Shown: positions 36,525-44,784 of the stretch, one piece after another
Layout: each line of letters opens with the position of its first letter
How positions within the stretch are numbered: position 1 is the first letter of the stretch
Assembly: GCF_029714365.1 (NCBI RefSeq)
Contig: NZ_CP121661.1
Coordinates: 186,001 to 250,000, forward strand
Direction: 5' to 3'
DNA: 64,000 bases
Origin: Sinorhizobium terangae
Lineage (GTDB): Bacteria > Pseudomonadota > Alphaproteobacteria > Rhizobiales > Rhizobiaceae
The notes under the pieces: model-generated
Databases searched by the model: none
What the model saw: only the letters and a program-made list of their open reading frames with translations
What the model was told of the DNA's origin: nothing
Made by a program: the position numbers and the translations under genes

Positions 36525-37133
36525 ATGAAAGTGCCACAACGGAACTTCGTTGTTGAATTCAAGTCGGCGCGCCGACAACCAAAGACGAAGACGAACTCAA
36601 TCTGGGGCGACACAGACCTCAAGGCGTTGGCCCGCGCAGTAGAAGATGAGGCGTCGCACCTGTTCAATTCAACTGAAGCACCTGTCACGCCAGACACCGA
36701 CGACATCACGCCGGCTGAGCCGTTAAATGCAGGCTCTGCCAGCGAGGGCGCAGACAACATCGAAGTCGCCCCACCAGCAGTGTCCGCGGTTTCGGAAGCA
36801 GGAGTCGAAGTGTCCGAGCAGCCCGAGGCGGAAGGTCCGGCAGCCGAAACTGTTGCGCAAGCGCCGGAAAGCCAGCCGGCATCGCAGCCGCGAAGAGCAT
36901 CACGTGGCACTTCTCGAACGCGCACGGCACATATGAACGCAATCACCCCTACTTCGGGGCCTGTATACAGCGATCGAAGCAGGCAGTACGACACCGCAAA
37001 TCATCTGATTTCTTTCGAGGAACTCGCGGCCCTTGACGTAGAAAATAGGCGGCTTAAGAGGCTTTTGGCTGAACAGCTTCGTGCGCAGAACGCGCAGCTC
37101 AAGAGGATGCTTGAGCGGTTTGCTGCCGCATAA
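36525..37133 (+). CDS. hypothetical protein with SyrB-like C-terminal coiled coil
   Basis: 202 residues from ATG 36525. The basic N terminus (VPQRNFVVEFKSARRQPKTK) is followed by a helix (SIWGDTDLKALARAVEDEAS), a long acidic Ala/Pro/Glu-rich linker (about residues 50-125) and a C-terminal coiled coil (ALDVENRRLKRLLAEQLRAQ NAQLKRMLERF). The coiled coil repeats the E-N-x-R-L-(K/R) ... L-A-E-x-L-R pattern of the SyrB C terminus. No catalytic motif. It is likely a DNA- or protein-binding partner; possible hetero-association with SyrB is inference. Confidence 0.7.
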   Translation: MKVPQRNFVVEFKSARRQPKTKTNSIWGDTDLKALARAVEDEASHLFNSTEAPVTPDTDDITPAEPLNAGSASEGADNIEVAPPAVSAVSEAGVEVSEQPEAEGPAAETVAQAPESQPASQPRRASRGTSRTRTAHMNAITPTSGPVYSDRSRQYDTANHLISFEELAALDVENRRLKRLLAEQLRAQNAQLKRMLERFAAA

Positions 37134-37261
37134 GCAAGGTCCACCTTAAGATTGCCGCCATGGCTGGACGAGCAATGCGAGCCAAGCCTGGACTGCGGCG
37201 AGGAACCCTCGACTTGCAAACTTTGTCCATTAGAGCGACGACGGAAGTGAAGGTGAAGTAA

Positions 37262-37714
37262 TTGAGAAAGCTGGTCGCGGGCAAATTGCATGGCATCCAT
37301 GTGACCGAGTCAAATCTCAACTATCACGGATCGATTACGCTGGATCCGGATCATTGCGAGGAAGCCGGCATACTGCCCATGGAGTTCGTTGAAATCTGGA
37401 ACAAGAATTCCGGCGCACGGATCTCCACTTACGTTATCCTTGGCGAACGCGGCTCAAGGTGCTGCATTCTTAACGGAGCCGCGGCACGTACCTGTCAGCC
37501 AGGTGACCAGATCATCATTTGCAACTCCGTCTATCTCGACGAACGCCAGATCACCTCGTTGAAGCCGAAGGTCCTCACGTTCGATGAGAACAATCACATC
37601 CGCGACCGGTTGAGCTACTCAGTTAGTGTGTGTCCGGATGGGAAATACACCTTCGAAATCCTCGATCACGCGCATACCGCCTTGAGCATCCCGCTGATGG
37701 TGTCTGGCGCATAG
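37262..37714 (+). CDS. panD: aspartate 1-decarboxylase PanD
   Basis: 150 residues from TTG 37262 ([20 protein letters not shown]). PanD decarboxylates aspartate to beta-alanine for pantothenate. The self-cleavage site giving the pyruvoyl cofactor is visible as YHGSITLD (Gly-Ser at about residues 24-25), and the downstream [17 protein letters not shown] and [17 protein letters not shown] are family hallmarks. The C terminus (about 120-150) extends somewhat beyond E. coli PanD. Symbiosis islands of Mesorhizobium also carry pan and bio genes. It stands alone here, with an IS66 relic downstream. Confidence 0.9.
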   Translation: MRKLVAGKLHGIHVTESNLNYHGSITLDPDHCEEAGILPMEFVEIWNKNSGARISTYVILGERGSRCCILNGAAARTCQPGDQIIICNSVYLDERQITSLKPKVLTFDENNHIRDRLSYSVSVCPDGKYTFEILDHAHTALSIPLMVSGA

Positions 37715-37859
37715 CGAGCCTACCACGTGCCGTGATAGGAGAGCGGCCAGTTTACAATCCTTTCGAGCAGACAAGCCTCCTGCTTGGAGGCGAGGCGTCT
37801 TCCCGAGACCCCTCGTTAGCGCCCTTGTCGCTGTGGAACCTGCCCAGCCGCTATCCACC

Positions 37860-38200
37860 GCAGTCCCGTTCGATAGCTACAGCATTAGATTGCTGGCCAG
37901 ATGAAACCAAGTGCGCCTCATCGACGTCAGTGCCGGCACACACGACAACGTCACCGATGACAACTTCGATCGCTGCGCCTGCAACTGGCAACAGGGGAAT
38001 ACCCTGTATTACGCGGGCGTCCGAAGGGGCGTATTCAATCCCGTGATAGCTTCCACAGAGACTTCTCCGGTGGGCACAGCGCTTGCTTCTTGTAGGCACT
38101 GACTTCCCTCGGGAGCGGAGCAGCTCGATGTCGACCACCCACGACTTCCCGGAAGGTCCGGAATGGCATCCTTCGTGAATTGCTAGCGTTGGTTGGAGCA
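37860..38200 (-). pseudogene. IS66-family tnpA relic
   Basis: On the - strand, 37973-37908 encodes AIEVVIGDVVVCAGTDVDEA, which matches the conserved C-terminal block of IS66 TnpA proteins (AIEVVIGDxVVRxGxDVDExHL, before the Arg-rich tail). The preceding 70 codons are out of register in places and no tnpB or tnpC follows. The family call rests on this one block. Confidence 0.45.
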
Positions 38201-38270
38201 TAGTTCAATTCTAGCAGGGAAGATACAAGCGTCTTACTAAAATGTGTAGTAAATCGTAGCTGTCCTAGGC

Positions 38271-39176
38271 ATGTCGACAAAAGAAACAGGCATGCCAAAA
38301 GACATAATCTCCGGCGCCAAACGGTATTGTAGGAGCGCAATGTTTACAGTCATGCGAAGACACCTAGATCGCCTGCTGAATATATTTCTAGCAATCACTC
38401 GTCAACTGCAGGATTGCCAGAAAACGGTTGAAAAACTCAACAGTATTTCCGCGTCTTCGGAGAGAACGTATGAGGAACTCGATAGAATCAGGACAGTACT
38501 CAGGACTAGTCAACAGAGAACTTTCCCGCGGAAGATGCGGGAGTTCGGGCTCGATTTGATCGTACGAGAAGGCGTTTTTCCTCCTGAAGATTTCCAAAGT
38601 TGGCGTTGGTTTAGCGAAAACTTCCCTCCATTCACTGGAAAGACGATTTTGGAAATCGGCTGCGGGTTCGGTCTCCCGGGCCTCTTGTTGGCAAAGACTG
38701 GTGCGCTGTCGTTGCTAGCCTGCGATATCAATCCGAAGGCAGTCGCGAACACGTTGGAGAATGCCGCAAGAAACGGCATCAAGAATGTCGGCGTCATCGA
38801 AAGCGATATCTTCAGTAACATTCCTCCTGGCAGGAAATTCGACATTATATTTTGGAACCACCCTTGGAACTTCGCTCCGGCAGATTTCGAGCTGGATGAC
38901 CTTGAGCGTGGAGCATTTGATCCCAGCTACGGCCTGCTCGAGAGATTTCTGTCGGAAGGCCGAGAATTTCTTACGGAAAGAGGCAAAATCCTTCTAGGGT
39001 TCGGCACTAATGCCCGTGACGACCTTCTCGAGCGATTCGGAGCTGTGAATGACCTTAAATCGGTGATTGTGAAGTCGGGGACATACCCGAACGTCAACTC
39101 AACTTATCGGCTGTTCTCGATACGCCGTAGTGCGACAGCGTATGGTTTCCGACCTTCAATGTCCGTTGATACGTGA
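38271..39176 (+). CDS. class-I SAM-dependent methyltransferase
   Basis: 301 residues from ATG 38271. The N-terminal 90 residues are helical with a predicted coiled coil (QLQDCQKTVEKLNSISASSE). The Rossmann methyltransferase domain follows: motif I TILEIGCGFGLPGLLLA (about residues 125-141), acidic motif II LLACDINPKA, and the PrmC/MTS-like catalytic motif as FWNHPWNF (about 194-201; cf. NPPY). This motif suggests methylation of a planar amino or amide nitrogen. There is no recognisable nod box upstream. AT-richer codon use than the hyp/bio genes suggests separate acquisition. Substrate unknown. Confidence 0.8.
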   Translation: MSTKETGMPKDIISGAKRYCRSAMFTVMRRHLDRLLNIFLAITRQLQDCQKTVEKLNSISASSERTYEELDRIRTVLRTSQQRTFPRKMREFGLDLIVREGVFPPEDFQSWRWFSENFPPFTGKTILEIGCGFGLPGLLLAKTGALSLLACDINPKAVANTLENAARNGIKNVGVIESDIFSNIPPGRKFDIIFWNHPWNFAPADFELDDLERGAFDPSYGLLERFLSEGREFLTERGKILLGFGTNARDDLLERFGAVNDLKSVIVKSGTYPNVNSTYRLFSIRRSATAYGFRPSMSVDT

Positions 39177-39514
39177 GTGCCAGCGATGATCCGCCCGAAC
39201 GGTGCACTTCACATCCTCCTGGCCAAACGGCCACAGCATGGTAATGCTTTACCAAATCGCACTGAGCCAGCCAGTTGAGGCCGAGATGCAGGCATGCCTG
39301 GATGATCGCCTTGTGGGTATCTACTGGGACTGGCGGGCGCCTGCCAGTCCTCGGCCATCCTGTGCCTAAACTCGTCCTTTGCCGGCGTTCACGCCGAGTA
39401 AGCGCGCACACTCCCAGGCGGCCGGCTCTTGCGGCCATTTCCGGGGTCGCCGGCCGAGCAGTCCGCCACTACCTCGGGTAACCACACGTTGGATCTACCT
39501 CCGTATTCGGTCCC
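39177..39514. other. gap, no confident gene
   Basis: 338 bases between two convergent genes. Open frames on both strands have no start context or domain. If the LRR gene once had a catalytic C-terminal domain it would have lain here; I find no such sequence. Confidence 0.4.
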
Positions 39515-40552
39515 CTAGAGAAAGACCCGCGGGCCTCTATAGTCTGCTGCATTCATGGCTGCCGCCAGGTTCGTTCGCACCTGCTTGGGCAGCGGATTAG
39601 ATTCCAGGAAAACCATGCACCCGGAGCCTAGCTGTGCCAGCAATTTATCGGGCAGCCTGATCAACAGGTTGCACCTGGCGTTGAGCCTCCGGAGCCCAGC
39701 CGGAAGGTTGTTTGGAAGACCGGTCAGCCGGTTGCCGGCGGCGCCGAGCGTCTGCAGTCCGGCCGGGAGATCGCCGGGAAGGTTGGTGAGTTGATTGCCG
39801 CTGGCGTTGAGTGTCTGGAGCCCGGCCGGGAGATTGTCGGGAAGGCTGGTCAACCGATTGCTGTCGGCGTTGAGAGTATGGAGCAGGGCCGGGAGGTTGA
39901 GGGGAACGCTGGTCAGTTGATTGCCGTCGGCGTTGAGCGTCTGAAGCTCGGACGGGAGATTGTCTGGAAGGCGGGTTAACTGGTTTTCTCCTGCGTCGAG
40001 CCACCGAAGCGTAGGCGGTAGGACATCGGGCAGGCTGGTGAGCCGGTTGTAGCTGACCTCGAGGGTCTGGAGTCCGGCCGGGAGGGGGTCGGGTAGGCTG
40101 GTCAACTGGTTGTACTTGGCGTTGAGCGTCTGAAGCTCGACCGGGAGCTCGGCCGGCAGGTTGGTCAACTCGTTACAGTCGGCATTGAGGTGCTGGAGCC
40201 CGGCCGGCAACGCGGCGGGCAGGGTCCTAAGGCGCAGACATGACAGGTTCAGCGCTGCGTCGAGATCGCCGGCATCCACCCAAGCACTGATTCGTCTCAC
40301 CGCCTCTTGCCGAGCCTCATCTTCCCCTTGCCCCTCTTCGGCAGCCCACTTGTCCAGAATCTGGCCCAGCGATGTTGCCCGGAGGACTGTGGCGAGGCTC
40401 TGATTGCCGGTAAAGCCCGCGGACAACGGCCGCGCTCGCCTCAAGTTATCGGCTGCGGTTGTGGTGAGATCACCTTGAGTGGCCGCACATTGCCGGCTGT
40501 CTGCTTCGGAAGTATTGCCATCGCATGGTTGAACCTGTCCTGTTTTCACCAT
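39515..40552 (-). CDS. leucine-rich-repeat protein, truncated IpaH/y4fR-type effector candidate
   Basis: 345 residues from ATG 40552 (AGAGGGG just before it); the frame is open to 40723 with an Ala/Arg-rich extension. After a helical N terminus (about residues 80-120, IRRISAWVDAG-like) come about eleven 20-residue repeats of the bacterial LPX type, xxLxxLxxxxNxLTxLPxxLP (about 125-320). The end ESNPLPKQ...MNAADYRGPRVF equals the LRR cap preceding the NEL E3-ligase domain in IpaH/SspH effectors and rhizobial relatives. A stop follows immediately, so the NEL domain and its catalytic Cys are lacking. A nod box lies 275 bp upstream. It is either a decayed effector or an LRR-only secreted protein. 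Confidence 0.75.
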   Translation of the reverse strand: MVKTGQVQPCDGNTSEADSRQCAATQGDLTTTAADNLRRARPLSAGFTGNQSLATVLRATSLGQILDKWAAEEGQGEDEARQEAVRRISAWVDAGDLDAALNLSCLRLRTLPAALPAGLQHLNADCNELTNLPAELPVELQTLNAKYNQLTSLPDPLPAGLQTLEVSYNRLTSLPDVLPPTLRWLDAGENQLTRLPDNLPSELQTLNADGNQLTSVPLNLPALLHTLNADSNRLTSLPDNLPAGLQTLNASGNQLTNLPGDLPAGLQTLGAAGNRLTGLPNNLPAGLRRLNARCNLLIRLPDKLLAQLGSGCMVFLESNPLPKQVRTNLAAAMNAADYRGPRVFL

Positions 40553-40826
40553 TGCCCCTCTGTACTGACTAAGGAAGTGCCGGACGCTAGTTAACGATGA
40601 CCGCTTCTCATCCGCGGTTTCGCCGAAAGCGGTTACCGGATAAACCGCGGGTCGGTCCCTGCAATGACCGGCGAAGCGGGAGGCGAAAGCTTCATCACGA
40701 GCTCCTTTCTCTGCATGAAACAACTACATGCGGCCGCTGAGTCTGACCTGGGTACATCGCCCGGGACGCTCAAACCGCTGTTATCACCTCCGGTCTGGTC
40801 TGATTGACTTCATGCAACATTGTCTC

Positions 40827-40874
40827 GGATTGGCAAAATTTATTATTTGGATGAAACCTATTGGCACTATGGAT
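40827..40874 (-). promoter_or_regulatory. nod box upstream of the LRR gene
   Basis: Reading the - strand from 40874: ATCCATAGTGCC, then CATCCAAATAATAAATTTTG and CCAATCC, 48 bp in all. Differences from consensus are the central ATAAATTTT (for ATCRATTTT) and AATAGG for GATG. The -10-like hexamer (CATGAA) follows after 12 bp, as in the other boxes. The LRR gene starts 275 bp downstream. Confidence 0.75.
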
Positions 40875-41670
40875 AGAAGACATGCGTTTTCAGGCCCTTT
40901 GGAGAAGATATGCCGGGTGCAGGTGGCCTCTGAAGGGTTGCGGTTGACCCGCGTTCGCACAAATACGCCAGTACAGCCAGCGTCCGGTAACCAAGGCACT
41001 TCGCGACAGTGAGCTCAGTTCAGGAACAAGGTCACAAGCTGCTGCTGAGCAAAGGTGAAGACATTAGTATCCCCAGTTAGCAAGAGCTGATGCATTTCTG
41101 GCATTTTCGACCGCACCGTTCTGTCGCCGAGAATTCGGGGGCGCAGGGAGCGCTTGTCGCCGCAGAGCGCTCTTGCGATTTCAAAGGAATGGGTTGCGCG
41201 CACTGCCCAGGATGCGGCTGTCGGAACCGCTTCCGCGGGATCTTCTTGGCAGCGCATGCGCTCCTGCCGCCTCCAACCTGGTGGCATTTAGAAGTTGCTC
41301 CTCCTGGTTTAGCGAAAGCAGGGTCCTTGATGCCATCATGGCCTTCGTTGTTGTGCCGATAACGGGCCTGTTCGCGTATATTTTCGCCAGATGAAGCAGG
41401 AGGATCAGAATTTGGGCTCAGAAACGGGACAGAGGAGCCCGAAGTACCTCATGGAGCCGGCCAGCCGCCAATCGACTACCAAGACAACAGAGGGAAATTC
41501 CGCCTTGCAATCTTCAGGATCCTACCGACTTGAAAGTACCGCCAAAGCCGGTAGAGCCTGATCAGATCATGACCTTCCGAAAATTGCCATTGCAGACTAC
41601 CTCCGGCGTTCGGCAGGGCTATGTTGAATGTTGCTCATTCCTTGGCTTCTCAGATCCCGAAGCCTGATCT
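40875..41670. other. long region without a confident gene
   Basis: 796 bases. A short + strand frame ends at 41394 in a hydrophobic helix (AIMAFVVVPITGLFAYIFAR). Its TGA overlaps an ATG (41391) that opens a 56-codon Ser/Thr/Gln-rich frame to about 41561 (KQEDQNLGSETGQRSPKY...). Together they could be a small membrane protein gene pair or debris. No family is recognised. Confidence 0.3.
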
Positions 41671-42114
41671 TCATCCATCCCGATCCGCGACAGCCCTTAG
41701 AAAACTAATGGCTTGTCTTCTAACGCTCGCATCCCCGATACGGGTGAAGGCCCTAATCAGTGCGAGTCCCTCGTCGCTCGCCGCGAAGTCGATAATTTCA
41801 GGTTGAAGTTGGTATTGCACGGCGCCGCGATCGAAGCCGTTCGTGCCGGCCCCAGGCACTTCTTCGAAGAAGTACGATGGCGGCACGTCCAGCGCGTCGG
41901 CGATCTGTTGCAAGCGACTCGCTCCGACTCGGTTGATGCCCTTCTCGTATTTTTGCACCTGCTGAAACGTCACCCCGATTTGATCGGCAAGGGTCGTCTG
42001 TGTCATCGACATCCAAACACGCCGCATGCGAATTCGATGGCCGACATGCATATCAACAGCCTTGGGCTCCGCTTTTTTCTGTCCAGGGTTCGCAATAAGC
42101 ATGCATTTCTCCAT
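41671..42114 (-). CDS. XRE-family helix-turn-helix regulator
   Basis: 147 residues from ATG 42114; the frame extends upstream to 42252 but the extra residues are shadow-like. A Cro/C1-type helix-turn-helix lies at about residues 22-80: VGHRIRMRRVWMSMTQTTLA, DQIGVTFQQVQKYEKGINRV and SRLQQIADALDVPPSYFFE. The C-terminal part (about 85-147) ends in ALIRAFTRIGDASVRRQAIS. This architecture is common in alphaproteobacterial plasmid regulators. It lies downstream of, and in the same direction as, the nod-box-linked dioxygenase gene; a direct target is not evident. Confidence 0.88.
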   Translation of the reverse strand: MEKCMLIANPGQKKAEPKAVDMHVGHRIRMRRVWMSMTQTTLADQIGVTFQQVQKYEKGINRVGASRLQQIADALDVPPSYFFEEVPGAGTNGFDRGAVQYQLQPEIIDFAASDEGLALIRAFTRIGDASVRRQAISFLRAVADRDG

Positions 42115-42347
42115 GTTTATCTCGCGACGGTATCCCTCCCGTGACCTATCGCGTTCTACTGTTGCTTCCGCCTTGATGAGGCGTTTGCGCCGGCACTTTT
42201 CCTTGAGTTGATTTTTTCGTTCACGATCCAGTAGAACTGGCAGGCGAGTCACTATGGCCGAGCAGCCATAGTCCTGTATAGCTGTTAAGGTTCCATTTTT
42301 GGAACCCTAAGCATTGGATCAGCATGATCGCGGCCGCACGGCGGACA

Positions 42348-43313
42348 TTACCGAATGACTGGCTCACCGTGGTATCGGCGCTTTGATGGTTTCGAGACGC
42401 CAAATCCGATCTCCATCATCAGACGCGGCTTTTCTTTTGCCAAAGTGCCCATGTGGAAGCCGAACGGATCTTCGACGAAGCCTGTGCCCGCCTTCCCGGT
42501 TAAAGTGATGGCGTTTTCTTCACCGTAGAAAGCCAGCACATCCTCCGCCGGATGCCCGACGAGTAGCGTCAGCTGATGTTTCAAACGGCGACGATTGTGG
42601 CTGCCGCGCACGTAGACATGCGGGCCGGAATCGGCATCGACGTCGGACAGATAGAAGAAGAACTTCAGCATCCGCCAATCATCGAGATCGAAGTGGAACT
42701 TGAAGGAAGCACGGCTCAGATCCGCTTCTGAGGCGCTCTTCGTCGGGAAGCTCCACCACGTCCGCGTCGTGATCAATCTGGCTTCGCCCCCGAGATAGTG
42801 CCTTGCCACATTAAGAAGCAGCGGGTCGTGCTGCACGGCTACGGCGGCGTCGCATTGCATAATCCGCTCATAATGATGGCCGCTCAAAATAGTGCGGCCG
42901 AAGCGACGCTCGGCTTCGGCATGATCGCCGGCCAGGAACTCGAGCTTGCGTTCGAAATTGCCAAAGCAAGGGGTTTCGTGCCCGAAGCGTGCAATTGCCT
43001 CCTGAATTGGGCTCGGCAGGGTCAGGCCCGTAAAAATACCGGTTCTCCGCAGTTCCGCCGCGATCGCTTCCGCCTGGAGGTCGCCGAAAATGGAAGGCGT
43101 AGCGCTCTTGTCCCGCACAACGGGTCTTGCGGTTAGCCAATGTGCCTTGCGGAACGGCATCACGCGTGCCAACAGGAACATCGGCAGCCAAGCCGGGTTC
43201 TCCCGCACATCCGTAAGATACGTAGGAACTCGGGCCGCTATGCGGCGGACAGTCCCGCCGCTGCGGGCGATTGCTTCGAGGTCCTTCGGATCGGAGTGAG
43301 CGGAACTAAGCAT
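42348..43313 (-). CDS. phytanoyl-CoA-dioxygenase-like Fe(II)/2-oxoglutarate enzyme
   Basis: 321 residues from ATG 43313. The C-terminal double-stranded beta-helix carries HFDLDDW (HxD iron ligands, about residues 213-219), PHVYVRGSHNRRR (about 236-248, typical PhyH segment) and the distal His with Arg in GFHMGTLAKEKPRLMMEI (about 288-305; Arg for 2-oxoglutarate). The N-terminal 100 residues are helical and specific to this subgroup. A nod box on the same strand lies about 320 bp upstream, so flavonoid induction is likely. The substrate is unknown; hydroxylation of a fatty acyl or amino-acid side chain is typical of the family. Confidence 0.8.
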   Translation of the reverse strand: MLSSAHSDPKDLEAIARSGGTVRRIAARVPTYLTDVRENPAWLPMFLLARVMPFRKAHWLTARPVVRDKSATPSIFGDLQAEAIAAELRRTGIFTGLTLPSPIQEAIARFGHETPCFGNFERKLEFLAGDHAEAERRFGRTILSGHHYERIMQCDAAVAVQHDPLLLNVARHYLGGEARLITTRTWWSFPTKSASEADLSRASFKFHFDLDDWRMLKFFFYLSDVDADSGPHVYVRGSHNRRRLKHQLTLLVGHPAEDVLAFYGEENAITLTGKAGTGFVEDPFGFHMGTLAKEKPRLMMEIGFGVSKPSKRRYHGEPVIR

Positions 43314-43332
43314 TCAATTGCCTTTCGTGCTG

Positions 43333-43510
43333 TTAGATCTTCTGATGCCCGCGTGCGACCACGAATAAGCACAGCGGGTCCGGATTCCGGGCGAGCCGCC
43401 CGGTCACGCTTTCGACATCGGCGAACTGAATGGTCGCGCCGTTTGCGCGGATCACGCGTTCGTCTTGGCGGAGATCCGGCTGCGGGGCTTGAGTCGACGT
43501 CTCAAAATTG
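43333..43510 (-). pseudogene. fragment of an unidentified gene between the nod box and the dioxygenase
   Basis: The - strand frame ending at TAA (43335-43333) reads RQDERVIRANGATIQFADVE then SVTGRLARNPDPLCLFVVAR. This is natural-looking protein, with no start codon in reach (a stop lies upstream near 43522). It appears to be the C-terminal end of a gene whose 5' part was replaced by the nod-box segment. No family recognised. Confidence 0.4.
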
Positions 43511-43631
43511 TTTTCGCCTCAGTTTAATTTACAACGGGTCATACCGGAAAACGGTACATGGCCAACGTGTATGGGGGTACTGTTCAAATCACCCGCTCGC
43601 GGTGTGGTCGGTCCTAATGCAACATCCCGTA

Positions 43632-43679
43632 AGTTCGGCAAAATCGAATGATTGGATTGAACACATCCAGGTCATGGAT
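43632..43679 (-). promoter_or_regulatory. nod box upstream of the dioxygenase gene
   Basis: On the - strand: ATCCATGACCTGGATG, then TTCAATCCAATCATTCGATT and TTGCCGAAC, a good 48-bp nod box. CATTAG follows exactly 12 bp after it (43619-43614) as a -10 element. Oriented toward the dioxygenase gene and divergent from the next nod box 327 bp away. Confidence 0.85.
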
Positions 43680-44005
43680 AGTCGAAGGTCGCATCTGAAG
43701 CTGTGCGTTCATGCTGAGCGCGACTTTGCGGCGTGTGCGCTGTTGGAGGCTGTAATCTTGACTGGCGCGGCACAAATCTCGTTTCCACAGCGTCGAAAGG
43801 CCTACGCCCCACATCATTGCCGGGTTGGTCACACACCGCGAACTGAGTGCACACACTGATGCCGCGCGAAACCAAGCCGCTTCTCAGTCGATCGATCGCG
43901 ACAATACTAGTCACGGGAGCAGACCCGCATACACCAGCAATCGCGAAGGATCCGAAGAGCGTTTACCGTGCCGCGTGTTTCTTAAGAGGCGTACCGGGCC
44001 GCCCT
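43680..44005. other. region between two divergent nod boxes
   Basis: 326 bases separating the - strand box at 43632 and the + strand box at 44006. No nodD-like sequence is visible here, unlike at 17 kb. Frames present are short and unremarkable. Confidence 0.4.
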
Positions 44006-44053
44006 ATCCGTCGCGCGGATGTGGATCATCCAAATAATCGATTTTACGAACTA
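44006..44053 (+). promoter_or_regulatory. nod box upstream of nodA/nodB relic and acyltransferase 1
   Basis: ATCCGTCGCGCGGATG, then TGGATCATCCAAATAATCGA and TTTTACGAACTA: near-consensus 48-bp nod box. CATTAG follows at 12 bp (44066-44071). The distance to the relic nodA start (44294) is what is normal for a nod box and nodA. Confidence 0.92.
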
Positions 44054-44293
44054 GGCGACACACCTCATTAGAAGAACATCAATCGAATGAAATCAATCAC
44101 ATCGGCAGCCCACTGCGAGCGCTGGAAGGACGGAATGGCTTGAGAACCGATCGGACTGGAACTTGGCGCAAGGATTATGCCGGCTCAATGGAGAGCATCG
44201 CAATAATTGGCGACCACGTCTGATGCGCACCAATCAGGCGCAGCTTCGATCGCGGCCTGCCTCGGGAACGAGCAAGAAGGCGGAGGTCTTTGC

Positions 44294-44525
44294 ATGTGCT
44301 CTCAGGTGCGGTGCAAGCTGCACTGGGAATGTGGGTTGCAACGCGCCGACCATGTCGAAGTCGCCAACTTCTTTTGTATCGTCGGGCCGACAGGGGCCTT
44401 CAACGCAAAGCGACTCGAAGGTAGTCGAAGTTGGACCGGAGCTCTGCGCGATCGCCTGCGACTCGAGCGGTGTCGCTGCTCGTTTGGGCGGACTGAGCCT
44501 TCATCAAGGTCGACGTGGTTGCTTG
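44294..44525 (+). pseudogene. nodA: 5' relic of nodA
   Basis: From ATG 44294 the translation gives [40 protein letters not shown] and EGSRSWTG. This aligns almost residue by residue with the NodA N terminus (SQVRWKLCWENELQLADH..., [19 protein letters not shown]). One frameshift near 44437 moves the continuation [20 protein letters not shown] to the next frame, and another near 44500 gives FIKV. After about 75 codons nodA stops abruptly and nodB sequence begins, so some 120 codons were deleted. NodA transfers the fatty acyl chain in Nod-factor synthesis; this copy cannot. Confidence 0.85.
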
Positions 44526-44650
44526 GTCGGAGTGCACAGACGGCACTGCATTTACTTGGCATTCGACGACGGTCCTCATCCGTTCTGCACGCCGAAATCC
44601 TCGTTGTGGTGGCCGACGTGAAGCCGACGTCTTGTACCGGCGAAGAAACG
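44526..44650 (+). pseudogene. nodB: internal relic of nodB joined to the nodA relic
   Basis: The frame reads [20 protein letters not shown] then CTP, the NodB polysaccharide-deacetylase motif (GVHRxxYLTFDDGPxPxCTP, with the two metal/catalytic Asp). A 1-base shift follows, giving [13 protein letters not shown], equivalent to EILDVLAExxVPATFF. The N-terminal and catalytic C-terminal parts are missing. Sequence past about 44650 no longer matches. Confidence 0.8.
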
Positions 44651-44784
44651 GAAGAACGGCAAGCTAAAGCAACGTACGACTGCAGAAAGGCATGAACTTT
44701 GCTGCGGGCGAACTGTGGCTGAGTACCACCCTTTGCGAGCCCTCAGTTGATCCGCTTGAATCGAGAATTTCAACAGGTCCACTA

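Noticed and set aside
40620-40690. Short ORF with a good ribosome site (MKLSPPASPVIAGTDPRFIR) upstream of the LRR gene.
   Set aside because: It is only 20 codons and out of frame with the LRR repeats. It might be a lost N-terminal secretion signal, but there is no evidence for it.
40720-40760. GTCAG-containing sequence before the LRR gene, compared with the tts box (TtsI site).
   Set aside because: Only the first five bases match; the CGAAAGCT-type part is absent.
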